The translations under genes and the position numbers were made by a program. The notes below the pieces were generated by a model, which was given only the letters and a program-made list of their open reading frames with translations, did not search any database and was not told where the DNA came from. Shown piece after piece: positions 53,527-63,520 of a stretch of DNA of 64,000 nt. This DNA is from Thermodesulfobium acidiphilum. Its GTDB lineage: Bacteria; Thermodesulfobiota; Thermodesulfobiia; Thermodesulfobiales; Thermodesulfobiaceae. Numbering within the stretch: position 1 is the first letter of the stretch; each line of letters begins with the position of its first letter. Location: assembly GCF_003057965.1 (NCBI RefSeq), contig NZ_CP020921.1, forward strand, positions 1,710,795 to 1,774,794, written 5' to 3'.

Positions 53527-54317
53527 ACATCTTAGAAGAAGTTTCAAAAAGGGAAATAGAAGAGTTCAATCAAAGAAGGGAATTTCTAAGTTTACTTAAA
53601 AAATACGGAAGAATATATCCTGTTATATCATTTTCTAACGCCCTTACACCAATAAGTATTATAGGAGAATTCAAACCAGCTTCACCTGTAAAGGGGACCT
53701 TTATAAAAGATCCTAAAAAAGAGATTAGAAATTTTATTGATGTCTACCAAAACATTGGCTGCAAAGCTATTTCAGTTTTAACAAACAAAAGAGATTTTAA
53801 AGGAGATCCGTTATACATTTCCTACATAAAAACATTTTGCAATCTCCCTATTTTGTATAAAAATTTCATTCTTTTAGAAGATCAAATAGAAGAAGCCTTT
53901 TTATTAGGTGCTGATTGTGTACTACTTATAGTATCTATTTTAGGAGAAAAAAGATTAAGAGATTTATATACTTTCGCCAATAAGCTTGGTCTTGATTCTT
54001 TAATAGAAATTCACGATGAAAGAGAATTACAGGTAGCTCTAGAAATAAAACCAAAAATAATTGGCATTAATAATAGAAATCTAAAAACTTTTGAAGTTGA
54101 TATTAATAATACCTTTAGGCTATCAAAAGCTATACCTGCTGAAATCAAAATAGTTTCAGAATCAGGAATAAAGTCTTTAGAAGAAATTGATAGACTTCTT
54201 AAATATGGTATTTCAGGAGCTCTTATAGGAGAAACAATGGTAAATCTAGTCCACAAAACTGATTATTTAAAGCTTAAAAATTTTTTAACAAATAATAAAG
54301 CTAAGAATGCTTATTAA
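53523..54317 (+). CDS. trpC: Indole-3-glycerol phosphate synthase
   Basis: 264 residues, TIM barrel. GEFKPASPVKGTF, VSILGEKRLRDLY and ISESGI-like VSESGIKSLEEID. The usual EIKKASPSKG lysine is replaced by Phe-Lys (EFKPASPVKG), within family variation. Overlaps trpF by 11 bases. Confidence 0.94.
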   Translation: MNILEEVSKREIEEFNQRREFLSLLKKYGRIYPVISFSNALTPISIIGEFKPASPVKGTFIKDPKKEIRNFIDVYQNIGCKAISVLTNKRDFKGDPLYISYIKTFCNLPILYKNFILLEDQIEEAFLLGADCVLLIVSILGEKRLRDLYTFANKLGLDSLIEIHDERELQVALEIKPKIIGINNRNLKTFEVDINNTFRLSKAIPAEIKIVSESGIKSLEEIDRLLKYGISGALIGETMVNLVHKTDYLKLKNFLTNNKAKNAY

Positions 54318-54930
54318 AATCTGTGGCATTAGAAATCTCGAAGATGCAATTGTATCAAGCTCATTTAATCCAGATTATTTGGGTTTAATATTTTGCGATA
54401 GCCCTAGAAAAGTTGATATAGCAACAGGTAAAAAGATAGTAAACAGCTTAAGCAATAAAAAATTTATAGGAGTCTTTCAAAATAACCCCATAGAAGAAGT
54501 ATTAGAAATTGCAAAAAGTTGCAATCTATTCGGCGTTCAACTCCACGGAGAAGAAGATCCAAGGGATATTGAGATTGTCAAGGAAAATAAATTTATAGCA
54601 ATAAAGGCGTTTAGAATAGAAAATAGTCTTCCTAAAAACCTTTCAGAATATAAGCCTGATTATTTTCTGTTTGATAAAGTAAAAGGAATAAAAAATTTAA
54701 ATACCGACGCTTTAAAGGATTACAACTTAAATATTTTATTCCTTATTGCTGGTGGACTAAGTAGTGAAAACGTTTTAGATATAATAACAAAAATCTCAAA
54801 GCCTCAGTTTTGCGGAGTTGATCTGGCATCTGGTGTTGAAAGGGGAAACAAAAAAGACCCTGTTCTCTTAAAAAATTTTTTTAGTGCGCTTAAAAAACAA
54901 ACTCTTTTTGGAGGTCAAAAAGTTGAATAA
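54307..54930 (+). CDS. trpF: Phosphoribosylanthranilate isomerase
   Basis: 207 residues. [15 protein letters not shown] at the N-terminus, GVQLHGEED in the middle, [11 protein letters not shown] near the end: the classic TrpF pattern. Separate gene, not fused to trpC. Confidence 0.94.
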   Translation: MLIKICGIRNLEDAIVSSSFNPDYLGLIFCDSPRKVDIATGKKIVNSLSNKKFIGVFQNNPIEEVLEIAKSCNLFGVQLHGEEDPRDIEIVKENKFIAIKAFRIENSLPKNLSEYKPDYFLFDKVKGIKNLNTDALKDYNLNILFLIAGGLSSENVLDIITKISKPQFCGVDLASGVERGNKKDPVLLKNFFSALKKQTLFGGQKVE

Positions 54931-56116
54931 AACTTTAAATGGAAATTTTGGTAAATTTGGTGGTGCTTTTGTCCCAGAAACCCTTATATATGCTCTTGAT
55001 GAATTAGAAAATTATTACAACAAAATTAAGGGAAATAGAGATTTTTTCAGAGAATTTAATAACTTGCTAACAGAGTATGCAGGAAGGCCAACACCACTAA
55101 CATATGCCCCTAATTTTTCCCGAAGATTTGAAATTAATACATATTTAAAAAGAGAAGATCTGTTACACACAGGAGCTCATAAACTAAATAATTGTCTTGG
55201 ACAGGGTTTGATCGCCAAAGGATTGAATAAAAAAAGAATTATTGCTGAAACGGGAGCAGGCCAACATGGCGTAGCCACAGCTACAGTTTGTGCATTTTTG
55301 AAGATACCCTGTGAAATATACATGGGTTCGATTGATTATGAAAGGCAAAAGTTAAACGTATTTAGAATGCAACTTCTTGGCGCAAGAGTAAATAAAGTCG
55401 AGAGCGGTTCAAAAACTCTAAAAGATGCAATGAACGAAGCCTTGAGAGATTGGGTAACAAATATCAATACCACACATTATATGATTGGATCAGCCGCTGG
55501 CCCACACCCTTTTCCGACTATAGTTAGAGATTTTCAAAGAGTAATTGGTGAAGAAGCAAGATCTCAAATCTTTAAAAGCACAGGTTCACTTCCTGACGCG
55601 ATCTTTGCTTGCGTTGGAGGCGGTAGTAATTCTATAGGTCTATTTAAAGCCTTTGTTCAAGATGAAAACGTCAAAATTTTTGGCGCAGAAGCAGCTGGCA
55701 AGGGTATACAAACTGGTCTGCATTCAGCCACTCTTTCAGCAGGTAGGCCGGGTGTACTACACGGTTCGCTTAGTTATCTTTTACAAGATTCTGATGGGCA
55801 GGTAAAAGAAGCTCATTCTATTGCTCCTGGCCTAGATTACCCTGGAGTTGGACCAGAGCATTCATATCTAAAAGAATCAAGAAGAGCTATATATGAGGGG
55901 ATAACTGATGATGAAGCATTAGAAGCACTTGAAATTCTTGCAAAAGAAGAGGGGATAATTTGTGCTCTTGAGAGCGCACACGCTGTAGCTCTAGCAATAA
56001 AAAAGGCAAAGGAATTAGGAAAGGGTAGCACAATTATTATAAGTCTATCTGGCAGAGGAGATAAAGATATGCAAACAATTATGAAGAGTCTGGAGGCAAA
56101 GGATGAGCAAAATTAG
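54923..56116 (+). CDS. trpB: Tryptophan synthase beta chain
   Basis: 397 residues. PLP-binding [29 protein letters not shown], and C-terminal [10 protein letters not shown] place the start at TTG 54923, right after GGAGG with eight bases spacing. A longer frame to 54884 would add a non-homologous tail inside trpF. Its last 14 bases overlap trpA. Confidence 0.96.
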   Translation: MNKTLNGNFGKFGGAFVPETLIYALDELENYYNKIKGNRDFFREFNNLLTEYAGRPTPLTYAPNFSRRFEINTYLKREDLLHTGAHKLNNCLGQGLIAKGLNKKRIIAETGAGQHGVATATVCAFLKIPCEIYMGSIDYERQKLNVFRMQLLGARVNKVESGSKTLKDAMNEALRDWVTNINTTHYMIGSAAGPHPFPTIVRDFQRVIGEEARSQIFKSTGSLPDAIFACVGGGSNSIGLFKAFVQDENVKIFGAEAAGKGIQTGLHSATLSAGRPGVLHGSLSYLLQDSDGQVKEAHSIAPGLDYPGVGPEHSYLKESRRAIYEGITDDEALEALEILAKEEGIICALESAHAVALAIKKAKELGKGSTIIISLSGRGDKDMQTIMKSLEAKDEQN

Positions 56117-56861
56117 AGAGATTTTAAAAGAAAAGAAAACTTTGATTCCTTTTTTACCTGCTGGGTATCCGTCACTAAATGCCACCAAACAGTTTGTTGA
56201 AGTATTAGTAGAATGTGGAATAAAAGCAATTGAAATTGGTATTCCGTTTTCAGATCCAGTTGCGGATGGCCCTACTATTACAAACAGTTATTCTTTCGCT
56301 ATAAAAAATGGAATAAAAAGTGAAGACGTTTATCTTTTATCAGAAGAATTAAAGGAAAAATACAAGATTGCAATTATTCCGATGCTTTATTATAATTTAA
56401 TCTATAATAAGGGGGAAGAAAATTTCGCAAAAAGGATCTCTTCCTTTGCAGATGCAGTAATAGTACCAGATCTACCCTTCAGAGAGTCTCATAGACTAAG
56501 ACCTCATCTTGAAAAATTTAACATCTCTTACATTCCTTTTGCAACGCCAAATATAAGGGAAGAGGATATCAAAACTATCTCAAAATATACAAACGCGTTT
56601 ATATATGCTGTAACAGTTTTTGGCATTACGGGTGCAAGATCTAGTTATAGCAAAAACACCTATAATTATTTAGAGTACGTAAAAAAGATCAGTTCAAACT
56701 ATGTAGCCGCTGGATTTGGGGTTAGTTCAAAAGAGCAATTTGAAAAATTACCAACTGACGCGGTAATTATAGGAAGCGCTTTAATTAAGCAAATTGATCC
56801 TGATAATATTGGAAAGAGTAAGGAAAATATTAAAAAACTAATAAATAGCATAATTATTTAA
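56103..56861 (+). CDS. trpA: Tryptophan synthase alpha chain
   Basis: 252 residues, TIM barrel. [33 protein letters not shown] (catalytic Asp), and [12 protein letters not shown]. Ends the trpEGDCFBA operon. The 193-base gap after it holds a bulged TTATTCC/GGAAATAA hairpin at about 56886-56906 without a T run, and a TATAAT at 57017-57022 for the ClC gene. Confidence 0.96.
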   Translation: MSKIREILKEKKTLIPFLPAGYPSLNATKQFVEVLVECGIKAIEIGIPFSDPVADGPTITNSYSFAIKNGIKSEDVYLLSEELKEKYKIAIIPMLYYNLIYNKGEENFAKRISSFADAVIVPDLPFRESHRLRPHLEKFNISYIPFATPNIREEDIKTISKYTNAFIYAVTVFGITGARSSYSKNTYNYLEYVKKISSNYVAAGFGVSSKEQFEKLPTDAVIIGSALIKQIDPDNIGKSKENIKKLINSIII

Positions 56862-57054
56862 ATTGTTTCTTGATAAACATTTATTTATTCCTATAAGGAA
56901 ATAAAGAGTTAAGAAGAAAACGTACAGAGAATTTTAATTTATTTAGGATGAATTTAATAAATGTTCTTTTATACAATAAAATAAAATTCTTATGTACTAT
57001 AGAGCATAAATATTAGTATAATACACAAAAGTATAAACAAATTTCGGAGGAAAT

Positions 57055-58893
57055 TTGACAAACAAAAATTTAAAAAACAACTTAACCATTTTTCTTCAAA
57101 ATCTTGACAACATACCTTTTGTAGACAAAGTAAGAACAAAGGAGGCAAAAAGGTATCTTTATGTCCCAGTACTAATAGGAATTGCAGTTGGTATCTCAGC
57201 CGTAGCGTTTTTATTAGCTTTACATTATACCTCTGTTGTTTTCTTGAATATGCTGGTTGGCTATTATCCACCGGAAGTTACAGGAGAAGGTGGGAACCCA
57301 GAATTATATCATATTATTATTGCAAGACCCTATTTATTTCCAGTAAGCGTTGCGCTTGGCGGTTTAATATCAGGATTATTAATATATAAATTTGCACCAG
57401 AAGCAAGTGGTGCTGGAACAAACGCAGCTATAAAAGCATATCATTTTGAAAAAGCAATAATTAATATAAAAACAACTTTTATAAAACTTCTAGCTTCAAC
57501 ACTAACAATTGGTGCAGGCGGAACCTCTGGAAGAGAGGGGCCAATGTCTTTAATTGGTGCAGGGCTGGGTTCTTTTATAGCACAAAAATTAAATTTAAGT
57601 GAAAGAGAAAGAAGAATAGCCCTAGCAGCAGGATTGGGGGCTGGGCTTGGGGCAGTCTTTAGAGCACCTCTTGCCGGAGCCATAGTAGGCGCTGAAGTAT
57701 TTTATAAAAAAGACTTTGAAATACAATCTATGTTAAGTTGCTTTATTGCAGCAATAATTGCATATACGTGTGTGGGCCTTACCTTTGGGTTTGAACCATT
57801 GTTTTACGTTCATGTAGATGCATATAAAAACTTTAAAATAGTAGTACTACTTCAGTATATAATACTTGGGTTAGCCTGTATGTTAGTTGCAAAATCTATA
57901 ATGACATCATTTTTCTTATCAAAAAAACTTGCAGACATATTGCCAGTACCTAAATATATGATTCAACCAATAGGAGGATTCGTTACAGGATCAATTGGGA
58001 TTATAAGTCCTGTGGTTATTGGCAGTGGTTATGGTTGGATCCAGCTCATTACAGATAAAAGGATTGATATCATAACGCCTCAATTTACAATTATTGGAAT
58101 TATTGCAATGATATTAGCATTAGGCTTTACTTTAGGTTTCAATAGCCCAGGAGGCGTATTTGGTCCATCGCTTGTCTCAGGCGGACTTACAGGGTTTGCT
58201 GTTAGCAATTTTCTATCAAACATAATTTCAAACAATAATCTTGATATCACGTCATTTACTATAGTAGGAATGATGTCAGTTTACGCAGCAGTATCAAAAG
58301 CTCCATTATCAACAATAGTTATGGTTGCGGAAATGAGCCACGGTTATGACCTACTTATCCCTTCAATGATTTCTGTATTTATAGCTGACTTTTTCTCAGG
58401 GCATCAAAGTATATATAGCGCTCAAGTAGAAAGAAGGATCGATTCACCAGCATATCAGGACGAGTGTATATCTCACTATTTAACCCATATAAAGATTAAG
58501 GAAGCAATGCAAAAACCCCTCACAGCTAGCCCAGATCTAAAAGTATCTGAAATTGAAGACATTATGACAAAAAATATCTACACAGGCATTCCAATTACCG
58601 ATAATGGCTTTTTAGTTGGAATGATAACCAAAACTGATCTATGGAAAGCAAGAGGACTCGATAAAAACAAAATCTATGCAAGGGATATAATGACAAAAAA
58701 TTTAATAACATTAACTCCTGATGATTCATTGTACGACTTTATGAAAATAATTGTCTCAAAGGGTATTGGAAGAGTACCAATAGTCAAAGATAAAATGAGT
58801 AATGAATTAGTTGGCATAATTAGCAGATCAGACATTGGAAGAATTATGAGAGAAGAAACAAGTGAAGATATTCTCTCTACTACAGGAGTATAA
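57055..58893 (+). CDS. ClC-family chloride channel/transporter with two CBS domains
   Basis: 612 residues. Membrane ClC core (about 35-420) with GREGP (gating Glu) and GGVFGPSLV in place of the usual GxFxP. The selectivity motif GSGIP reads GAGTN, so the Ser that holds the central Cl- in ClC-ec1 is an Ala. The C-terminus carries two CBS domains (about 495-545 and 560-605; VSEIEDIMTKNIYTGIPI). TTG start with GGAGG four bases upstream; -10 TATAAT at 57017-57022. May exchange an anion other than chloride. Stands alone. Confidence 0.88.
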   Translation: MTNKNLKNNLTIFLQNLDNIPFVDKVRTKEAKRYLYVPVLIGIAVGISAVAFLLALHYTSVVFLNMLVGYYPPEVTGEGGNPELYHIIIARPYLFPVSVALGGLISGLLIYKFAPEASGAGTNAAIKAYHFEKAIINIKTTFIKLLASTLTIGAGGTSGREGPMSLIGAGLGSFIAQKLNLSERERRIALAAGLGAGLGAVFRAPLAGAIVGAEVFYKKDFEIQSMLSCFIAAIIAYTCVGLTFGFEPLFYVHVDAYKNFKIVVLLQYIILGLACMLVAKSIMTSFFLSKKLADILPVPKYMIQPIGGFVTGSIGIISPVVIGSGYGWIQLITDKRIDIITPQFTIIGIIAMILALGFTLGFNSPGGVFGPSLVSGGLTGFAVSNFLSNIISNNNLDITSFTIVGMMSVYAAVSKAPLSTIVMVAEMSHGYDLLIPSMISVFIADFFSGHQSIYSAQVERRIDSPAYQDECISHYLTHIKIKEAMQKPLTASPDLKVSEIEDIMTKNIYTGIPITDNGFLVGMITKTDLWKARGLDKNKIYARDIMTKNLITLTPDDSLYDFMKIIVSKGIGRVPIVKDKMSNELVGIISRSDIGRIMREETSEDILSTTGV

Positions 58894-58905
58894 GTAAATT
58901 GTCAA

Positions 58906-59577
58906 TCAATGTTCAACAGGGGTTTCTTTTATTATTTTCCCAGAAGAGATATATAAAATTCTGTCTCCAATTCTTTTAGCTTCTTCATGATCGTGAGTTA
59001 CAAGCAAAAAAGGAATTTTAAAATCTTTTTGAAAAGATCTAAGCTCATTGCCAAGCTTTAGCCTAATCTCATAGTCTAAAGCAGAAAGAGGTTCATCAAG
59101 CAGAATAAGATTTGGTTCTGTCATTAAGGCTCTTGCCAAAGCCACCCTTTGCCTTTCTCCACCAGAAATTTTTAAAGGAAATAAATTTCTCAAATGTTTT
59201 ATATTAAACTTTTCCAATAATTCTTCAGCCCGTTTAATAGTCTCTTTATCTTTAGAATTCTTTACACCATAAATAATATTATTAAAAACGCTCATATGAG
59301 GAAATAGTGCATAATCTTGAAACATCATACTAAACTTTCTCTCTTGAGGCTTAACAAAAATTTTTTTGTCAGTATCATCAAAAATTTTGCCATCAAAACA
59401 AACATACCCTTTATCCATTCTCTTTAAACCTGCAATAATTTTAAGCGTTGTCGTCTTTCCACATCCAGAAGGCCCAAAAAAAACTAAGATCTCATTAGAA
59501 ACATTAAATTCCAAATTAAGGTCAAAATTAAACAGTTTTTTAAAAATATTACAGCTTAACATTATTTTTTTCTTCAT
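58906..59577 (-). CDS. modC: Molybdate ABC transporter ATPase (short, no TOBE domain)
   Basis: 223 residues. Walker A GPSGCGKTTTLK, ABC signature ISGGERQRVALARAL, Walker B LILLDEPLSALD, H-loop LLVTHDHEE. The family normally has a C-terminal MOP/TOBE domain (about 350 residues in total), which is absent. Overlaps modB by 29 bases. Assigned by context with modB and modA. Confidence 0.88.
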   Translation of the reverse strand: MKKKIMLSCNIFKKLFNFDLNLEFNVSNEILVFFGPSGCGKTTTLKIIAGLKRMDKGYVCFDGKIFDDTDKKIFVKPQERKFSMMFQDYALFPHMSVFNNIIYGVKNSKDKETIKRAEELLEKFNIKHLRNLFPLKISGGERQRVALARALMTEPNLILLDEPLSALDYEIRLKLGNELRSFQKDFKIPFLLVTHDHEEAKRIGDRILYISSGKIIKETPVEH

Positions 59578-60241
59578 TTCTATAACTTAATTTGTTTTTT
59601 GACCATCTATTAGATAAAAATATTAAAAATAAATTGATTATACATATTATTAGAACATAAATTCCAGCACCTTTAATGTCTCCGTTTTCAGTTGCAAAAA
59701 ATATCTGAATAGGTATTGTATTGGTCTTTCCAGGAATATCACCTGCTACCATAATTGTTGCACCAAATTCACCAAGTGCTCTCGCAAAAGCTAAAATAAA
59801 TCCTGATATTAGTCCAGGTAAAGAAAGGGGCAAAGTAATTGTAAAAAAAATTTTCCAATTACCAGCTCCAAGAGTTCTTGCAGCATCTTTAAGATTTTCG
59901 TCTACACCTTCAAAAGCAGATCTAGCGCTTTTATACATCAAAGGAAAAGCCACCAAAAAAGAGGCTATAGAAGCAGCATAAATAGTAAAAACAATAGATG
60001 TATTAAAAAGTTTTTCTAAAAGCATTCCAATGGGCCCATATTTACCTAATAAAACAAGCAGTATAAAACCTATAACAACAGGAGGTACCACCAATGGTAA
60101 AATCAAAAAACCTTCTACTAAATCCTTACCAATAAAATCAACTTCTGACATAAATTTTGCAACCAAAATGCCAAAAATAATTAAAAAAAAGGATGCAATC
60201 CCTGCTGCTTGCAAAGATAAAATTATTGGTACAAAATCCAT
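59549..60241 (-). CDS. modB: Molybdate ABC transporter permease
   Basis: 230 residues, 5-6 TM segments, with the ABC-permease loop EFGATIMVAGDIPGKTNTIPI (EAA-type) near residue 155. Position between modA and modC supports molybdate (or tungstate) as substrate. ATG start without clear Shine-Dalgarno, 24 bases after modA. Confidence 0.92.
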   Translation of the reverse strand: MDFVPIILSLQAAGIASFFLIIFGILVAKFMSEVDFIGKDLVEGFLILPLVVPPVVIGFILLVLLGKYGPIGMLLEKLFNTSIVFTIYAASIASFLVAFPLMYKSARSAFEGVDENLKDAARTLGAGNWKIFFTITLPLSLPGLISGFILAFARALGEFGATIMVAGDIPGKTNTIPIQIFFATENGDIKGAGIYVLIICIINLFLIFLSNRWSKNKLSYRNEEKNNVKL

Positions 60242-60265
60242 AAATTTAACAACAAATAACTATTT

Positions 60266-61051
60266 TTAATTAGGCGGTAAAAAACCGTATTCACTAAATA
60301 TTTCTTGTGCTTTTTTGCTTAAAAGAAAATTCATAAATTCTTTTGCTTCAGTTGGATATTTTGTCGAACTGACAACAGCAGCATAGTATAATATGGGTTT
60401 ATGAATTGAATCTAAAACAGTATATGCTATCGTCACTCCCTTTGAGGTAGCAGCATCAGTTCTATAAACAAAACCAGCATCTACATTTCCAGTATTGACG
60501 TATTCTAAAACTTGTATAACGTCCTTACCGTAAACAAATTTTGATTTTAAATTGTCAAATATCCCAACTTTTTCAAGACTTTCCTTAGCATAAACACCTG
60601 CTGGAACGCTAGGAATTGAACCAATAGCAATTTTTTTTACATCTGATTTTTCCAAATCTTCTAAGCTTTTTATATCAAGCAAATTTCCCTTTGGGACAAT
60701 GAGTACCAGAATATTTTTTGCGAAAACGACTGAATTAGATGGATCAACAAGCTTCTCTGATTCCAGAGTTTGTAAATCTCGTACTGAAACGGGTAAAAAT
60801 AAATCAACTTTTGCACCTTGTTCAATCTGTTGTCTTAAAGCACCCGAAGCACCATAATTAACGCTAATTTTAATATCTGGATGCTCCTTTTCAAAAATAT
60901 CAATAATCTTATTTAAAGAACTAGTAAGACTTGCAGCAGCAGAAATAGTAAGATTTATTTTTTTACTTTCACCAGAAGAACAACCAGATATAAGTGGAAG
61001 AACCAAGACAAGAAGCAAAAAACTAAACAAAACAAAAAAGGTTCTTTTCAC
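60266..61051 (-). CDS. modA: Molybdate-binding lipoprotein
   Basis: 261 residues. Lipoprotein signal with lipobox LISGC (about 19-24), then a periplasmic-binding-protein type II domain: LTISAAASLTSSLNKIID and SGALRQQIEQGAKVDLFLPVS, typical of ModA. I choose GTG at 61051, six bases after AGGAGG; an in-frame ATG at 61099 gives a hydrophilic N-terminus before the signal. Preceded by a structured leader (61052-61140). Confidence 0.92.
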   Translation of the reverse strand: MKRTFFVLFSFLLLVLVLPLISGCSSGESKKINLTISAAASLTSSLNKIIDIFEKEHPDIKISVNYGASGALRQQIEQGAKVDLFLPVSVRDLQTLESEKLVDPSNSVVFAKNILVLIVPKGNLLDIKSLEDLEKSDVKKIAIGSIPSVPAGVYAKESLEKVGIFDNLKSKFVYGKDVIQVLEYVNTGNVDAGFVYRTDAATSKGVTIAYTVLDSIHKPILYYAAVVSSTKYPTEAKEFMNFLLSKKAQEIFSEYGFLPPN

Positions 61052-61140
61052 GCTTTTCCTCCTTTTCAAAAGTGTGAAGGCATGCTCGTTTCCAAACATA
61101 CCCCGTGAGTATAAAAACTCAGGCTACCTGTCATGACATA
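61052..61140 (-). ncRNA. Structured leader of modABC (possible Moco-type riboswitch)
   Basis: Minus strand leader of about 90 bases. Hairpin TGAGT/ACTCA (61121-61106) and GGTATG/CATGCC (61102-61079), the latter capped by a loop with GGAAAC. It precedes a molybdate operon, where Moco riboswitches are known. I could not verify the full consensus from memory, so this is a candidate only. Confidence 0.35.
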
Positions 61141-61169
61141 ACGTTTTAGACAAAATAGCTCGGAGACCC

Positions 61170-61250
<81 letters not shown>

Positions 61251-61252
61251 AA

Positions 61253-61328
61253 TGGGGTGGATGAGGGGACTCGAACCCCCAACAACTGCAGCCACAGTGC
61301 AGTGCTCTGCCTTTGAGCTACATCCACC
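61253..61328 (-). tRNA. tRNA-His(GTG)
   Basis: 76 bases, with the extra G at -1 opposite C73 that marks histidine tRNA, and encoded CCA. Anticodon loop CTGTGGC (GTG) on stem CTGCA/TGCAG; T-arm GGGGGTTCGAGTCCCC. Co-transcribed with tRNA-Arg. Confidence 0.95.
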
Positions 61329-61342
61329 ACTCTGTCTTATAC

Positions 61343-61372
61343 ATTTTATTTTAAAAACTTTATAATTGTCAA
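61343..61372 (-). promoter_or_regulatory. Promoter for the tRNA-His/tRNA-Arg pair
   Basis: TTGACA (61372-61367), 18 bases, TAAAAT (61348-61343), about 14 bases before the tRNA-His 5' end. It overlaps the end of rsmG. Confidence 0.55.
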
Positions 61373-61373
61373 A

Positions 61374-62000
61374 TTAAAGTTTAATCAACAAAAATTTTCT
61401 TGTTCCAAACTTTTCTGGCAAAGCGTAATTAAATGTTTCATAATCAAGCTTATTTAAAACAGAACTATCAAAAGATTTCCCAAGCCATAAAGCTAAAGTA
61501 AGATTTCTTCGATCTTTCAAAATTGATATCATTTTTTTTAAAGGAAAGGTTGCCCTCGAAGTAACTTTTTCAGGAATTTCTCTTATATCTTCAAGTCTTT
61601 CTTGTAGAACAATAACATTTTTTATACCAAGTTCTAAAATTAATCCTTCAAGAAAAACAACTCTTTTATATTTTGGCTCCAATAATACCCATAAACTTTC
61701 AGGAAAACAGATTGACAAAATCAAACCAGGAATTCCTGCACCAGAACCAATATCAAGAAATTCTTTTGCATTAAAAAAAGTTGGACATAACAAAGTTGGT
61801 AACAAAGAATCATATACATGTTTAAAAAAAAATTCCTCAACAGTATTAAACGAAACTAAAGAGTGTCTTTTATTATATAAAAAGAGTTTTTCTGAATATA
61901 TACTAATCTTATCTAAACATTCAGTAAAATTTGGTAAATACTTCATAAATAATAAATCAAATTTTCGACTATCGAATAATATTTCATCTTTTTTTGTCAT
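61374..62000 (-). CDS. rsmG: 16S rRNA (guanine527-N7)-methyltransferase
   Basis: 208 residues, GidB family. SAM motif LDIGSGAGIPGLILSI, the VSFNTVEEFFFKHVYDSL segment and TSRATFPLKKM. Overlaps jag by 17 bases. In most genomes mnmE and mnmG lie between jag and rsmG; here they are absent. Confidence 0.93.
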   Translation of the reverse strand: MTKKDEILFDSRKFDLLFMKYLPNFTECLDKISIYSEKLFLYNKRHSLVSFNTVEEFFFKHVYDSLLPTLLCPTFFNAKEFLDIGSGAGIPGLILSICFPESLWVLLEPKYKRVVFLEGLILELGIKNVIVLQERLEDIREIPEKVTSRATFPLKKMISILKDRRNLTLALWLGKSFDSSVLNKLDYETFNYALPEKFGTRKFLLIKL

Positions 62001-62625
62001 TATTTAGCGGTTCAATTACTATATGTCTATTTCTACCTACACCAACACTATAAACAGCTAAATCGTTACGTTTTGAAAGATAAACGTGAATTACTTTTCT
62101 TTCATGAGCTGGCAGTGGCAAAAATTCAACCTTTTTCTTATATTTAATACACTTTTTTACAAGTTTGTCGGATAACTCATATAAAAATGAAATTCTATCT
62201 TTCCAATAATTATTAATATCAAGATTAACCTGATAGTTATTAAAATTAACTTTTGCAATTCTATTTAATAAAAACTCTATAGATTTTAAAATTAATCCGT
62301 GTCTACCTATAAGGCAGCCTAAGTTTTCACCCTTTACTTCGACATAAAGGACATTTTCATTAAGATTAAAGTCTATAGAAAAGCTGCTATTTGGGATTTC
62401 CTTTATTAAAGACTCCATTACTTTAGAAATTAACTCATCAATAGTGGGTGAATATCTTAAAATTATCTTTGCTTCTCTTGACCCTATACCCAAAAGCCCT
62501 TTTTTTGGAAGCTCTAAAACCTCAAAATCATATTTAGAATCCTCATCAATACCAAGTAGTTCGAGTCCTTTTTTAATAGCCTCTTCTTTACTTTTAGCAC
62601 TAACGACTATTTCTTTAATCATCAT
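61984..62625 (-). CDS. jag: Jag/KhpB RNA-binding protein (Jag-N, KH, R3H)
   Basis: 213 residues. Jag-N (about 1-55: VSAKSKEEAIKKGLELLGI), a KH-like domain with IGRHGLILKSIEFLLN (about 110-125), and a C-terminal R3H with LPAHERKVIHVYL (about 170-182). RNA chaperone partner of KhpA. Overlaps the yidC stop by four bases. Confidence 0.92.
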   Translation of the reverse strand: MMIKEIVVSAKSKEEAIKKGLELLGIDEDSKYDFEVLELPKKGLLGIGSREAKIILRYSPTIDELISKVMESLIKEIPNSSFSIDFNLNENVLYVEVKGENLGCLIGRHGLILKSIEFLLNRIAKVNFNNYQVNLDINNYWKDRISFLYELSDKLVKKCIKYKKKVEFLPLPAHERKVIHVYLSKRNDLAVYSVGVGRNRHIVIEPLNNDKKR

Positions 62626-63266
62626 GCATGCTTTCTCATTACAATAAATGATTGTATAATACCAATTATATTAGAAACGTTCCAATAAATTAATATTCCT
62701 GCGGGAAATTGAATAGATATAAATCCCAAAAAAAGTGGCATTAGCAAAAGCATTTGTCTTTGCATTTTATCAGCTGTATTTGTAGTAATTTTTTGTTGGA
62801 TATAAGTTGTTATCATCAATAAAGCAGGCAAAATATAAAATGGGTCCTTTTCAGTTATATCACTAATCCATAAGAAGTTAACTGCAGAATGTGTTTGTTC
62901 GATAATGCTTTTTAATTCGGGACTAAGTAAAAAATAATAAAAAGCAATAAGAATGGGTAATTGAATAAGCATTGGCAAACACCCGCCAAAAGGATTTATT
63001 TTGTTATTTTTATAAAAAGCTACCATTTCTGTTTGTAATCTTTGGGGGTCTGATTTATATTTTTCTTGAAGCTCCTTTATTTTGGGCTGTAGTTTTTGCA
63101 TCTTTTTCATCTGATCAAGAGATATGTGATTAAGAGGCCACAATAAAGCTCTAATTAAAAGAGTAATAAGAATAATAACCAAACCAAAATCATGTAAAAA
63201 ACCTAATAAAGAATAAAAGATAGGATGAAAAACGTTAGTATCTAACCAGCTAAAAAAGGAATTCAC
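62622..63266 (-). CDS. yidC: Membrane protein insertase YidC/OxaA, short form
   Basis: 214 residues. Core 60-KD inner membrane protein fold with GLVIILITLLIRALLWPLN and QLPILIAFYYFL. The large periplasmic P1 domain of proteobacterial YidC is missing, so it looks like the Gram-positive/mitochondrial type despite LPS-export genes in this window. Coupled to yidD and jag by overlaps. Confidence 0.92.
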   Translation of the reverse strand: MNSFFSWLDTNVFHPIFYSLLGFLHDFGLVIILITLLIRALLWPLNHISLDQMKKMQKLQPKIKELQEKYKSDPQRLQTEMVAFYKNNKINPFGGCLPMLIQLPILIAFYYFLLSPELKSIIEQTHSAVNFLWISDITEKDPFYILPALLMITTYIQQKITTNTADKMQRQMLLLMPLFLGFISIQFPAGILIYWNVSNIIGIIQSFIVMRKHA

Positions 63267-63520
63267 TATTTTATTTCTCCTCTCGAACTAATAATTTTCT
63301 CTGGAACCGGATCGTAACCACCTCGATTAAAAGGGTGACATCTCAATATTCTTTTCATTGCTAAAAAACTACCCTTTAAGGGTCCGAATCTTGAAATAGC
63401 TATAATTGCATATTCGGAACAGGTAGGATAAAATATACAACTACTTCCCTTTATAGGAGAAAGAAATCTCTGATAAAATTTTATCAAAAAGATTAAGAAG
63501 TAACATATATACTTTTGCAT
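63266..63520 (-). CDS. yidD: Membrane protein insertion efficiency factor YidD
   Basis: 84 residues. Family motif [24 protein letters not shown] and [14 protein letters not shown] with the three conserved cysteines. Assists YidC. Start overlaps rnpA by 28 bases; ATG within rnpA frame. Confidence 0.95.
   Translation of the reverse strand: MQKYICYFLIFLIKFYQRFLSPIKGSSCIFYPTCSEYAIIAISRFGPLKGSFLAMKRILRCHPFNRGGYDPVPEKIISSRGEIK

Noticed and set aside
54884..54922. N-terminal extension of trpB
   Set aside because: Lies inside trpF and lacks a ribosome site; TTG 54923 has GGAGG and matches the usual TrpB N-terminus.
56886..56906. Terminator after trpA
   Set aside because: The hairpin is bulged and lacks a T run, so it is noted but not called.
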